The position numbers and the translations under genes were made by a program. The notes below the pieces were generated by a model. It saw nothing but the letters and a program-made list of their open reading frames with translations, did not search any database and had not been told where the DNA came from. From assembly GCA_948144175.1 (NCBI GenBank), contig CANXME010000038.1, forward strand, positions 62,001 through 126,000: a DNA stretch of 64,000 nucleotides, read 5' to 3'. Origin of the DNA: Closterium sp. NIES-65 (Eukaryota; Streptophyta; Zygnematophyceae; Desmidiales; Closteriaceae). Numbering within the stretch: position 1 is the first letter of the stretch; each line of letters opens with the position of its first letter. Shown here piece after piece: positions 36,146 through 48,100 of the stretch.

Positions 36146-37967
36146 GCAGGAGAAAAAGCAACCTGTCACTGAGTAATCACAACAAGATTGCTACACCATG
36201 GACCACATACAACGTTATTGAGTGTTTTGATTGCACGGGAGGCCGACAGATGTCACTTCAAATAGTCGATCAAAAAGCGCACATGAAAAGAAGAATTGGA
36301 GACTGTTTGCATCATCTCAATTAACGTTGATCGATTCAGAGAGTTCAAGTGTACTATTATGCAGCGGAGTTTCACATCCTGACTTGCCAACGCAAAACGC
36401 TGTTTGCGATTGACAGCTGTCGATTGGGTCTGCAGGTTTCATTTGTGGGCTCGGTGTGCACCAACGGAAATCATACAGGATGGGATGGGATGCAATGCAA
36501 CGGTGGGATGGGATGGGATTCCCCCTGTCACAAGACGGATTCTCACATACTTGTCCTACATTGCTTGAGCAGTCCTTTTGTTTTTTGTTTTGAAGCCACC
36601 CTGTCAGGCAGGTGAAATAATCTTTGATGGGGCAGGGTCTTTTGGGAATTCATTCGAATGATGCTAGGTAGGGTTCCAGCCCAGGGGAGTCCCAAATCCT
36701 ATATCATGTGTTGTTTCTCGCCAAATGTTCTACAACGAGCAACAACATCCCAAGCACCCCCGGTGCTCCTTCCACTGCAAATAAAATGGGTGACGCTCGA
36801 CTGGTCAGAACCCAGGACATCAGTGTCCCCGCCGGGTGATAGCTAGAATGCTCTTCCACTGCCGAAGTACAAAATACCCCCCATATCCGATTGCGCATAA
36901 GGAGTTATTCCGACAGTGGCAGGGTCGGAATTAAACACTTTCAATATCACTCGGCAAATAATGATTGAACCACCATATTATCGAATGGTGGGTATATAGT
37001 TCTGAAGAGAGGCAAAGTTTGTTGCTCCACATCGCCGCCAGTTGCACGGATGCAGGGGTTCGATGATTTGGTCATTTGACGAGGTTTCCCATGATTCTTC
37101 GCACCTGCTTCTCACGGTTGGTCCCGCCAATGGGATTCGAATTGAATGCTAGGCTGCGAACAGCTGTTGCCTGAACACTAATCTCTCACAATCTTGGCCC
37201 ACCAGCATGCTTCTTGGCAGGAAAGGAATGCATGGTCAAGGTTGCTGTCATAAGGCTGGGATGGATAGGACTGATGCTCTACAGTTTACTGTGACCAAGT
37301 GCACAACAGCCTTCTCCTGAGGTACTACCAGCTTGACCTCAGGCGGGAGGCTGTTCTCATATTTCCCATGAACCTCGGACACGTAAACGGATCCCACAAG
37401 GGGTCTGCTGCACTCAGTTTCGGGTCGTTGACCCCCATTTCGGTGCAGAAAATGTGACTGAGAGTGTTGAATACATACTGAGATCCGTTCAAGTAACTAC
37501 GCCCAATTGAATGGCGCGCAGCAATGCCATTCGTGTTCTCTCAGTGGAGATTGGCGGGCAGCCCTGCCACTGCATCAAATCGGTTCCCTGATTTTCTCGA
37601 ACCCAAGCCGATTTTACCAGCCGTTTTCCAGCCATGACGGAACGGTGGTGGTGGAAGTTCCCCCAGTTGTCGTTGCTCTTGCGTGGCCCCACGCTCAGCT
37701 CAAGCCAGAGTCCCTCTCCCTCCTTCCCCCGTTATTTCTCCAGCTTGCCGTTCCAGCCTCTCTCTACCTTTCTCACATTCACCCCCACTCATACCAGTTC
37801 AAGCACACACGCTTCAAACCTACAGTCTCCCTTCTCAGCCCTCACTCCTCGCACTGGTTTCCTCTTCTTACCTGCAGTCTCACTACAAGTAACTTCTCTT
37901 CCCCTTCATTCTAGCCCTCGGTTACCTCTCTAAAGCGTGATAAGCGCAGATTTAACAGAAAGCCATC
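36146..37967. other. Intergenic, no gene supported
   Basis: Only short frames without motifs. A small GGGATGGGAT repeat is near 36480-36520. The last few hundred bases should contain the bZIP promoter, but no element could be assigned. Confidence 0.5.
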
Positions 37968-39332
37968 ATGTGTTTCCCTCCAGAGATCAAGCGTCTGCCC
38001 CTCTCGTCCCCGGTCGCGCCCTCCGCGAACTCGAAACCTCGATCCGATGGGCCCCCTTGCCGTCCTCGTGTCTCGGAAGATTTCGATCGAGCAGTTTCAC
38101 AGTTCATGGCCGGTTTTCAAGCGCAGCAGCCGGTGCAAACACAGCAGAACATCTCAGTCTCTCCACTCGTTGCAGGTCGTCAAACTCTCCAGTCAGCGAA
38201 GCAGAACGGGACCGCGTTTCAGAAGCAGGCGGCGAAGCAGGCTGTGAGTCAAGTCGACCTTCTGGCTCAGCTCCAGAGGCGTGCTGATCTAACGGTCACC
38301 CGTCAGCAGCCGCTGGCAGCCGTAGGATTTCCGTCTGCTGGCAACAATGGAACATCCTTGACTTTCTCTTCCACTGGCCTAACTGATACTTCTGCTTTGT
38401 TATCTGCTGCCCCCCTCCGATCTTCCGCCCCTATTCACCATACGCCTGTTTCCTCCATTCCTGGGATACCCGCGGTTTCACCGCCGTCCGTAGGAATACC
38501 CGCATCCTTTACATTGAGCTGTTTACTGAGTAGCGGACCAGGTGTGACTATACCGGGTGTAAATCCTCTCGATAGCAGCATCATCTCGGCAGTATCCCCT
38601 CTCAGCAACAACATGATATCAGCTGAAAGCCCTCTAAGCGCTCTTGGGATCAACTTCGCCTCGAGCAGCGCGAAACTGGATTCCGACGAAGACGAGGAGA
38701 AGAAAGTCCGCCGGATCATGTCAAACCGGCAGTCGGCGAAGCGGTCGCGGCAGCGGAAGCGCGAGCGACTCGACGAGCTGGAGGAAGAGGTCGCGGCTCT
38801 GACGCAAGCGCGCGAGGAGGCGAATCGGAAGCTGAAAGAGTCTGAGACGAGCGTGGAAGGCCTTCGCGCTGCGAATGAGCGGATGGAGGAGGAGGCAGAG
38901 CGTTTGCGAAGGGAGATGAGCTTGCGCGGAAGGCAGTCGCAGGTCTCTTCGCAGCTTCCCTCGCAAGTGATTTCGCCTGCCGTTCCCGCAGCGGAATTCT
39001 TCGAAGCCGTTCCGGCGTGCGACGAGGCATCGCCTGCGAAGAAGTTGCGAGGGATTGAATACAACGGGGGCGCGGCTGAAGTTATCGTGAACAAGGTTAA
39101 CAACCCGAGCTCGCCGACTAGTGACGTCACGCGGACTTATTATACTTGTTCTGAAGCAAGTCTTAAGGAAGAAGCTGTCGCTGGGGATGGGTTAGGCTTC
39201 TTCGGGGGTGGATTGGGGGCCATGGATGACATGGGATGCTTGCTGGGAGAGGCTCCTCAGGGCTTGAATGTTTTGGATGATGCTCTGGTGAGAGCCATGC
39301 TGGAGTGCATGGGTGGAGGCGAGTTGCTGTAG
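37968..39332 (+). CDS. bZIP transcription factor
   Basis: Intronless 454-codon frame for a basic leucine-zipper factor, which acts as a dimer on DNA in the nucleus. The basic region is VRRIMSNRQSAKRSRQRKRE, with the invariant Asn at residue 253 and Arg at 261 (spacing N-x7-R). It is followed by a heptad zipper and a long coiled coil to about residue 325 (LDELEEEVAALTQ...). The N-terminal half is Ser/Pro/Thr-rich and probably disordered or regulatory. The C-terminus has an acidic-hydrophobic end (LNVLDDALVRAMLECMGGGELL) that could be an activation patch. The SNRQSAKRSR core is plant-like (S/D/G type); I cannot name a subgroup. The first ATG is used, although a later one is possible. Confidence 0.9.
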   Translation: MCFPPEIKRLPLSSPVAPSANSKPRSDGPPCRPRVSEDFDRAVSQFMAGFQAQQPVQTQQNISVSPLVAGRQTLQSAKQNGTAFQKQAAKQAVSQVDLLAQLQRRADLTVTRQQPLAAVGFPSAGNNGTSLTFSSTGLTDTSALLSAAPLRSSAPIHHTPVSSIPGIPAVSPPSVGIPASFTLSCLLSSGPGVTIPGVNPLDSSIISAVSPLSNNMISAESPLSALGINFASSSAKLDSDEDEEKKVRRIMSNRQSAKRSRQRKRERLDELEEEVAALTQAREEANRKLKESETSVEGLRAANERMEEEAERLRREMSLRGRQSQVSSQLPSQVISPAVPAAEFFEAVPACDEASPAKKLRGIEYNGGAAEVIVNKVNNPSSPTSDVTRTYYTCSEASLKEEAVAGDGLGFFGGGLGAMDDMGCLLGEAPQGLNVLDDALVRAMLECMGGGELL

Positions 39333-39398
39333 TACACGAGTGTTGCATGGAAGCGGGGCACTCAGCTGATTGCTAACCAATTGTGCTTGTGATCTTAA

Positions 39399-39774
39399 AG
39401 CCCGCAGCCCAAGTTGTTCAACCTTATTAAGGTTGACCATTGGGTGGTGGGGGAGGTGGAGAAAGAATAGTCGAGGTGTTGGGGGGGTGGGTGTAGTTGG
39501 TTTCGCCCAGATTTTCGCCACGCTTTGTTTTTCTTGCTGACACAGCAAACACCAGGGGCCAGCTCGTGTTCAGTTGCGAGAGTCCCATGTTGCACAGAAT
39601 AATATTGAAAGTTTCCCCCTGCTCACGTTTCGCGAACTCAGTGGAAGTGCGCTGGCCAATCAGATTTCTTCTCACAATCCGTAACCCTAGTTCGTGCAAG
39701 AAAGAAACCCAAAGCAACCCTCGATCAAGAATAGTAAGGTTGACCAGCGCGACCCGCAACTTGGGCCGCAGGCT
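39399..39774. mobile_element. MITE-like element with TTAA target duplication
   Basis: 376 bp flanked by TTAA on both sides (39395-39398, 39775-39778). The terminal inverted repeats are about 20 bp (AGCCCGCAGCCCAAGTTG... against AGCCTGCGGCCCAAGTTG..., two mismatches). An internal GGTTGACC block also sits near both ends. There is no coding capacity. The TTAA duplication suggests a piggyBac-type origin. Lies just after the bZIP stop. Confidence 0.78.
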
Positions 39775-39778
39775 TTAA

Positions 39779-40354
39779 ATGACGATTTCACTTGCGAAGT
39801 GATCAACTAGTGGTGCTCATTGATTTAATCCTCGTTGTCCATTATCGGAGCGGGGGTGATGGGCTTTCTAGTGGTAAATATAAGTTCCCAGCCTTTCATT
39901 TGAAGCATAGTTGAAAAATTACCGCGAGCAGAAATGTTGAGCTGAACTTTCCTAATTAGTTTCTACCGAAACAGTGTAGTTATGTGTTCGATTTTGTTTG
40001 TGTTAACTTGGGTGAAGGAGGCGAAACGGCGCATTTCCCACCACACACGGCGAATTTGATCTCCTTGAAACGCGACTCGGCGTTTCACAACAAGCGGCGC
40101 GTAAATTTGCGAAGACGAAACGGCACAAAATTTCCACCCAACCTTGGTCGCACAGCTCCTGCCTCCACCTCAATGCCACAGAACAGAACCCTCTACTACG
40201 CCTGTGATTCAAATAATCCCCTCTTCATCTTCAGAGTCTAGAGCGTCTGACTGAGAGCGCATAGGAATTTGCGGCATCAATCACTTGCATCGAAGCAGCA
40301 ATACAGAATTATTTCTCCGAATTTAGTCAATTTTCCTGTGATTAGTAGTTCAAT
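39779..40354. promoter_or_regulatory. Region upstream of the AGC kinase gene
   Basis: About 575 bp with no gene. It is AT-richer than its surroundings and should hold the kinase promoter. No definite element recognised. Confidence 0.4.
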
Positions 40355-43300
40355 ATGTCTCAACCTCTGGATTACCCAGTGCACAGGGAGGCACACGAGC
40401 AGTTAGAGAGGCTCTCTCTCGTGCTGCCTCGGAGGCTCCTCGGCGCGCGGTTCTCCACGAAAACGCTCAGCGACGACGGCGAAATTTCGCCGCAGCACCA
40501 AAGCGCCTCACTCATCTCGATTGGAAATCTTATCAGGTCGCTTGGTAAGTTCATCAAATAGAAATTATATAATGTGATTATATCGAGGGTTTGAAATAAT
40601 GTGACAGCCTACACGGCCTTGCTGTTGCACGCCGGCTTTCCAGTAACGACTTGTGATTGCAGGGGGGAGGCCGTCGGAGAAGGACATTCTATCCGGATTC
40701 GTCCAACAGCTCAAGCCCGCAGGCTCCTACCATCCGTCAACTGTTGACGGAATCCGTCAGCCTTTGACGCTGCTGCTGACGTCCCGCGCTCTGTACCTTC
40801 TCGAGGTGATCAGCGGCTCTGAAGAAGAAGACGAAATTGGAACAAAATCCGATGATTTTATCGCATCTCCTACTGCCACCGCCGCTGCAGCTGCTGCTGC
40901 TGCTGCAGCTGCCACGGCTCTGACCACGGTCCCTGTGGAATCGCATCCCAGGACATCCGAAGAGGTTGAGAATTTCGGGGAGGTTACTAGCGCGGATGGA
41001 AAGATGAGCCAGGGATCGCAGAAGGGTGGTAATTGCTCTTCAGGGGACGTGACAAGCGAGGGGGGAGGGACGCAAGGGGTCGTTGGCGGGCCGTGTTCGA
41101 GCAATAATTCGGCAAGGGCAAGCAGAGGGAAGCTGAGGCAGTGCATCCCGGTGCTGTCGGTGGTTAAGCTGCTGCTGTCGTCGAGCAACGACATGCTCTC
41201 CATCGGCATGGTCAACGTGAGTCAATGCAGTCAATGCAGTCAATCAACGCGTGCTTCGGCATTGGGACACGCATGCAAAGAGAGTAGGTACTTCGTCTTT
41301 GCCCTTATCTTCTCTCACCACCCTTGTTTCCCCTCCAAACTCCGTCCTCACCTTTCCCCTTCCCCAGTTCCTCCAGGAGAGGGATGTTGTTCTGTGCACG
41401 CCGCTCGCGCCCACCATATGCCAGATGGTGATGTCAGCATTCGCAGTGGAAGCAGCTATGGCTGTTGAACAACCTTGCTTCCTTCCCCCTTCGCCTGCCT
41501 TCTTTGGCACCCCTCCCCACCACATTCCTTCAGGAGAAAGACGTGGTTTTGTGCACGCTGCTCGCACCCACCATATGCCAGATGGTGATGTCAGCGTTTG
41601 CGGTGGAGGCAGCCATGGCTGTTGAACGCGCCCTGGCCCTTAACTCCGATCGCCCACAGCTGCCAGCGTCAACCAGCATCCACGTGGACGTGGTGGTGCG
41701 TGTTCATACCAAAACATCACCTCCTGTCAGTCCGTACGTGTCTTGGCGGTAGAGAGACAGCTTTTCAAATGACTTGGGGGTCACTAAGTTATTGGGTCAG
41801 GTCAGGATAGAGTGAAAGCAGCACAAGACAGCTCAAAACACCATGAGTGATACGCAGCGAAAGGCAGCACGAGACAGCACAGGACAACAGCACCTGAATG
41901 CTCGGGCACAGCATGTCAAGCTCATGCATGAACTTTTCGCTCCATGTCAAGCAGTCAATGTCTAACGTGTGTGCCATGCATTTGCTCGTTGCCCATTTCC
42001 GCTCTCCTCCCCTCTCCTCCACCTGTGGCAGGATCAAGAGGAGCTGCTGGCCTCGGTGCGCACCAAGATCAAGGTAAGTGGTGCAATCATTTTTCGTGTA
42101 CACCCAGAATATCCAGGTTGCTTGCTTCTGTGCCCTCATCCTCAGTCCATTCGCCCTTTTTGGGCAGCTGAATGAACCTTCCCTCGCTCACCATTGCATG
42201 TGTTGGCAAAATATTTTTTCCTCCTCCTTTACTTCTCCAGGGAATGAGGAGCGAACCCCTTCTCCTTCCTGTTTCGACCTTCATTGTTTTGAGACGTCTC
42301 AAAGAGGGGTTTCCTTCGTACAGCTCAGCTCAGCATCCCAAACTCCTCCTCCGTTCTTCCCCACCCACAACCTCCTCTCTCGCGCTCCTTCGCCCCTCCA
42401 TCCGCCCGTTCTAATCTTCAGACTAAGCTCACATCTTTCTTTGTTCATGAACGCGATTCCCTTGGTGGTTGAGAATTCCATGGCCCCCCCTTCCCGCTCA
42501 CCATCCCCCCCCCCCCCCAGTCCATCCGCCCCTTCTGGGCTGTGGCACCGGCACGCGTGTTCCCCTCGTTCATCCATGCACCTTCTGTTTCCCCTCCGTT
42601 CTACTGCCCCCTCTCCTCCCCGTCTTCTCCCCCCTCCTCCTTTCCCCCTGCCTTCCCCCCCCAGTCCATCCGCCCCTTCTGGGCGGCAGCATCTGCCCGC
42701 GTGTTCCCCTTCTCTGCACCCACCTCCCCCCGTGGAGAAACGGTGGTGGGAGGTGAAGCAGGGGAGGAGGCAGGGATATCACAAGGCTCAGCCGGTGGGG
42801 TCAATGCTGCAACTTTGATGGTGAGAGTGATGAGCGGTCATTGCATAGATTGATGGTGCAATGATGTAATTTGATATATCATATAAGCACAGGAAGACTC
42901 GTTCCATCCCAGTCATTGCACTTGCACCGCTTCCAACCGCTTCCGAACCCACCCCACTTCTCTCCTCCTCCCCCCCATGACCCAGAATGACGTGTCAATG
43001 CAGGATGCTGACATCGTCGCCAGCAGCATCAACGCTGACGTGGCACCTCCTGTGGAGATCACTGATTTTATCCCGCTGAAGGTTCTCGGAAAGGGCAGCT
43101 TCGCCAAGGTAACTGCAACCGCCATCAGCCGTGCTCTATCTATAACAAGGTACCATTTGATTAGATCTTGTCCTGCCAAGGGTTCTGAAGCTTCTGAACG
43201 TCCCTTGGAAGGTTCTCAGAAACGGGAGCTCAGGTTTGAATGACAATTTCTTACCAATTCAATCCCTACTAGCTTAAGCTCAGCCTAGAGGAGATTAGGA

Positions 43301-45042
43301 CGAGTTAAGACCGTTGGATCCAGGTCGAAACTATTTTTCTATGCTACAAGGTAACAGCAACCGCCATCAGCCGTGCTCTATCTATAACAAGGTACCATCT
43401 GATAAGATCTTGTCCTGCCAAGGATTCTGAAGCTTCTGAACGTCCCTCGAAAGGTTCTCAGAAACGGGAGCTTCGCCAAGGTGGCGAGCTTCATCCCAAT
43501 CAAGGTCTTGGAAAGTATTTCTTCAGTGCCAGCTTTGCCATCCCGCCCACCGTCTTTGACTATACTACACCTTCCGCTTTCGAATGTGACTTTTGAGTCG
43601 ACTCAAAAGTCGCCTCCTTCCGCCCACCGTCTTTGACTACTACACCTTCCGCTTTCGGATGTTGTTGGCCCGTCAGGCCCCCAGCGGGCAGGTGCTTGCA
43701 ATGAAGGTGCTGGACAAGGAAGGCAGTGAGTGAGTTGAGTGACGTGCCTGCTGAGGGCGTTGAGATTCCGTCCCTCCCCCACCCCAACGTCCCTCCAGGT
43801 GCTGCCGGTGCGCCATGCCTCCATCGGGCAGGTGTTTGCAATGAAGGTGATGCTGGACAAAGGCGGCAGTGATGCGGCGACAGCAGCAGAGAAGAGACGC
43901 CTTGTGATGCAACCAACACATTGCTGCAACACCATTGCTGCAACACATTGCTGCAACAAAGGTGGTACACCATTGCTGCAACAAAGGTGGTACACCATTG
44001 CTGCAACAAAGGTGGTACACCATTGCTGCAACAAAGGTGGTACACCATTGCTGCAACAAAGGTGGTACACCATTGCTGCAACAAAGGTGGTACACCATTG
44101 CTGCAACAAAGGTGGTACACCATTGCTGCAACAAAGGTGGTACACCATTGCTGCAACAAAGGTGGTACACCATTGCTGCAACAAAGGTGGTACACCATTG
44201 CTGCAACAAAGGTGGTACACCATTGCTGCAACAAAGGTGGTACACCATTGCTGCAACAAAGGTGGTACACCATTGCTGCAACAAAGGTGGTACACCATTG
44301 CTGCAACAAAGGTGGTACACCATTGCTGCACCAAAGGTGGTACACCATTGCTGCAACAAAGGTGGTACACCATTGCTGCACCAAAGGTGGTACACCATTG
44401 CTGCACCACTCCTTTCCGTGCCTCTTCACATGCCCCACCCTTTGTCTCTCCAGGTGCTGCTGGTCCGCCACGCTACCAGTGGCCAGGTGTTTGCGATGAA
44501 GGTGCTGGACAAGACAAGGTGGCAGTGATGCGACGGCAGCAGCAGAGAGACGCCTTGTGCCCACTGCCATACCCTACCCATGCACCCACTCTCATGATCC
44601 CTGGCTCACCCATCCACCCCTCCAGGTGCTGCTGGTGCGCCATGCCCCCAGCGGGCAGGTGTTTGCAATGAAGGTGCTGGACAAGGCGGCAGTGATGCGG
44701 CGGCAGCAGCTGCAGCACACTCTCACTGAGCGACACGTGCTGCAGGTGGGTGCGGTTGGTGGGTGTTTGGAAGGGGAGGTTGGTGCGGATTGGACTCAAT
44801 GTGTATGTGCCTGCAGCAGCTGCAGCACACACTCACACAGCGACATGTGCTGCAGGTGGGTGTGGGTGCGCATGCAAGGAGAGACATGGGTGTGCTGTGT
44901 CAATGGGGTGTGTGTATGTGGCAGTGATGTGCCGGCAGCAGCTGTCTGGGTGAGTGTGTACTTACGGAGTGACATGTGCTGCAGGTGGGTGTGGTTGGTG
45001 GGTGGAGCGCGGGAGGGGGATTCGTGTGTGCATTTGAATGTA

Positions 45043-45115
<73 letters not shown>

Positions 45116-48100
45116 GTGCAATCATATGTTTTTGTGTGTCCTTCCCCACCTTCCCCTTTTCCCCAAATCCCCCCTTTCCCACATCCCGCTTCACCACATT
45201 CAGCCTTCGCCTCATCGCCCCATCCCACGCTCCTCCCCATCCCCCCTTCCCCACCTCCCCCCTTCCCTACATCCCCCTTTCCCCAAAATTCCTCTTTCCC
45301 AAATCCCTCCTCCACTTCCCTCTTCCCCACACCTCCCTTTCAACACATCCCCCCTTCCCCACATTCCCCCTTCCCCGCATTCTCCCCTTCCCCGCATTCC
45401 CCCCTTCCCCACATTCCCTCATCCATTTCTTCATCTCCCCCTCCCGGAGGATGCGTCACCCCTACCTCATTCCACTGATACTGCTGATGATGAATCCGTG
45501 ATCCTCATGCCTCTCTTTCACCCGCACACCGCACATCCGCTTATCCCCTCACATACTCTCCCCCCCTTCCCCCAGGAGGTGCGTCACCCGTTCCTCGTGC
45601 AGAAAGTGAATTCTTGAGACGTCTCAAAAAAACACTTTCTACACGTGGCTCCTCTCCTCGTGCCACGGCGATGGGCCCTCCAGTCCGACACGCGTCTCTT
45701 CCCGATTCTGCCGGGCGGGGAGCTCTTCTTTCACCTCACGCGCGGATGCTTGTCCCCCCACTTCCTCCCCACACTCCCCACTTCTCTTCCCCCACTTCCC
45801 CCGCTCCCCCCTCCTCCCCCCACTTCCCCCTTCCCACACTTCGCTCATCAACTGAGTCTCCCATTTTCCCCGCAGGAGGTGCGGCACCCGTTCCTCGTCC
45901 CTCTAAGATGGGCCTTGCAGTCCGAGACGCGCCTCTTCCTGATACTCAACATCATGAAGGGCGAGGAGCTCTTCTTCCACCTCAAGCGCGGACGGTTGAG
46001 CTTGCCTCCCTTTTACCCACACTCCCCAACCCCCTTCCCACGCTCCTCCCACATCCCCCACCCCCAGGAGGTGCGGCACCCGTTCCTCGTCCCTCTAAGA
46101 TGGGCTCTCCAATCAGAAACTCGCCTGTTTCTCATCCTCGACTTCATGCCGGGCGGGGAGCTCTTCTTTCACCTCAAGCGCGAGCGGCGATTCAAGGACG
46201 ACCGCGCGCGCCTCTACGCCGCGGAGCTGCTGCTGGCTCTCGGGCACCTGCACTCGCTGGGCGTCATTTATCGGTATGCGACGGGTGTGCGACAGCCGTG
46301 CGACTGTATGTGGATGATATGTGAGTGCTGCGGGAAAGGCGCTTCAAGGACGACCGCGCGCGCCTCTACCGCCGCGGAGCTTCTTCTGACGCTGGGGCAT
46401 CTGCACTCGCTGGGCGTCATTTACTGGTATGTGGCTGTGCGAAACGTGTGCGCCCAGTGTGCGCAAGTTGTGCGACTGGCGTGCGACGGGTACTAGGGGG
46501 TGAACGAAAGAGGCGGCGGTTCAAGGACGACCGCGCGCGCCTGTACGCCGCGGAGCTTCTTTTGGCGCTGGGGCACCTGCATTCTCTAGGCGTCATACAT
46601 TAGCATGCGACTGGCATGCGACGGTTGCGCGACTGGTATGTAACGGGTAGGTCGGTCAAGCGCGAGCGCCGCCGACCTACGCCGCGCGGTTGATATCCCT
46701 ATATCTGCCCCTTTCAGCTCAACCCCAGGACCTGAAACTCATCTCTCTCATGTTCTCTTCCCCTCCCCCATCCCCCTTTCCCCACCCTCTGCGCATAACC
46801 CCCCCCCCCCCCCCCCCCCCCCATCGTAATCTCGCTCCCATGGGTCTGCTGTCTGCCGCAGCGACCTGAAGCCGGAGAACATTCTCCTAGACGCTCAAGG
46901 TAAGCCGTCAGCAACAATCAGTTACAACTAACTGGTGAAGCTACTCTTACCTCATTGTCCTGTCATACTGACTCTAGACTTCTGAGCTGAATAATCTGAT
47001 GCTATGCCATTGAATAATGGTGGTGTTATCCGCATTGCACATTCCTGTCCATCCATCTCGTTATCCACTACCGCGCCGCGCCAGGTCACGTGCGCATCGC
47101 GGACTTCGGATTGGCCAAAGAGCACATCGCCGACAACTCATCGGCTTCCACATTTTGCGGCACACCCGAGTATCTAGGTCAGCCTCCAGGACTACGGATG
47201 TTTGTTTATAGATTAACTGTTTTCTGGGTTGACATCGGTTTCGTGGTGTAGTTGGTTATCACGTCAGTCTAACACACTGAAGGTCTCCGGTTCAAGTCCG
47301 GGCGAAGCCACCTCTGAGCCTATTGCATTCGCCCTCACATGGCATGCTTCATTGGCCAACCCAGCCCCCCTGCTTATCACCATCATCACCTTTCATGCCA
47401 ACTCTTATTTCCTGTCGTTTCCCACCTACAAATGCACTTCACCCACCCTCCTCCTCAGTAATCCCACCCCATCCCAAACCCCCAATCCCCCAAACAGCTC
47501 CGGAGGTACTGAGAGGCAAGGGGCATGGTAGGGCTGTGGATTGGTGGAGCCTCGGGATTCTCCTCTTTGAAATGGTGGTCGGTGTGGTGAGTGCATGGAG
47601 TGGTGTGTTTGCTAAGTGGTCAGCTTCCTAGTCGACTCAGAAGTCATCCTCCCATCTACCCTCCCCCCACATTGCATCTGTTCTTATCCAAATTCTTATC
47701 TCCCCTCCCCCCATCCGCCCTTTCATGGTCACAATATTGTGGTGTGTCGTTCCAGAAACTTGCGTCGGTGTTTCTCCCATTTCGCCTCTTCCCTCCACCA
47801 GCCGCCCTTCTACGATCGCAATGTGAACATAATGTACAACAAGATAGTGAACGCGCCTCTCGTCTTCCCCGTTACCGTCACCAATTTTTATCTCCGCGAT
47901 CTCATTTCCAAGGTGAGAGTCCTAGTCTTTCCTGGGAGAAAATCCTTATCTCTGAGGTGCAAAAACTCATCCATGTTTGAGCATTGATTACCACGCAACA
48001 ATATTATAACTACAGTTGCAGATTTTATACAGAAAGTGCATCTTTTATTTGCCCCCTTTGATCATGTTCCCCAAAATATAACCCCAGTATGCATTTAGCT

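Noticed and set aside
36231..37933. Protein genes between element C and the bZIP gene
   Set aside because: All frames are short, overlap on both strands, and show no motif, splice logic or similarity I recognise.
41368..41470. Calling the upstream copy the real kinase exon 3
   Set aside because: Its conserved start (FLQERDVV) and acceptor are better, but no donor follows. The copy at 41534 joins in phase at both ends, so it was used and the other listed as a repeat.
43560..44570. Large overlapping frames over the kinase intron minisatellite
   Set aside because: The 25-bp repeat keeps frames open by chance. The translated repeats match nothing, while kinase exon copies flank them.
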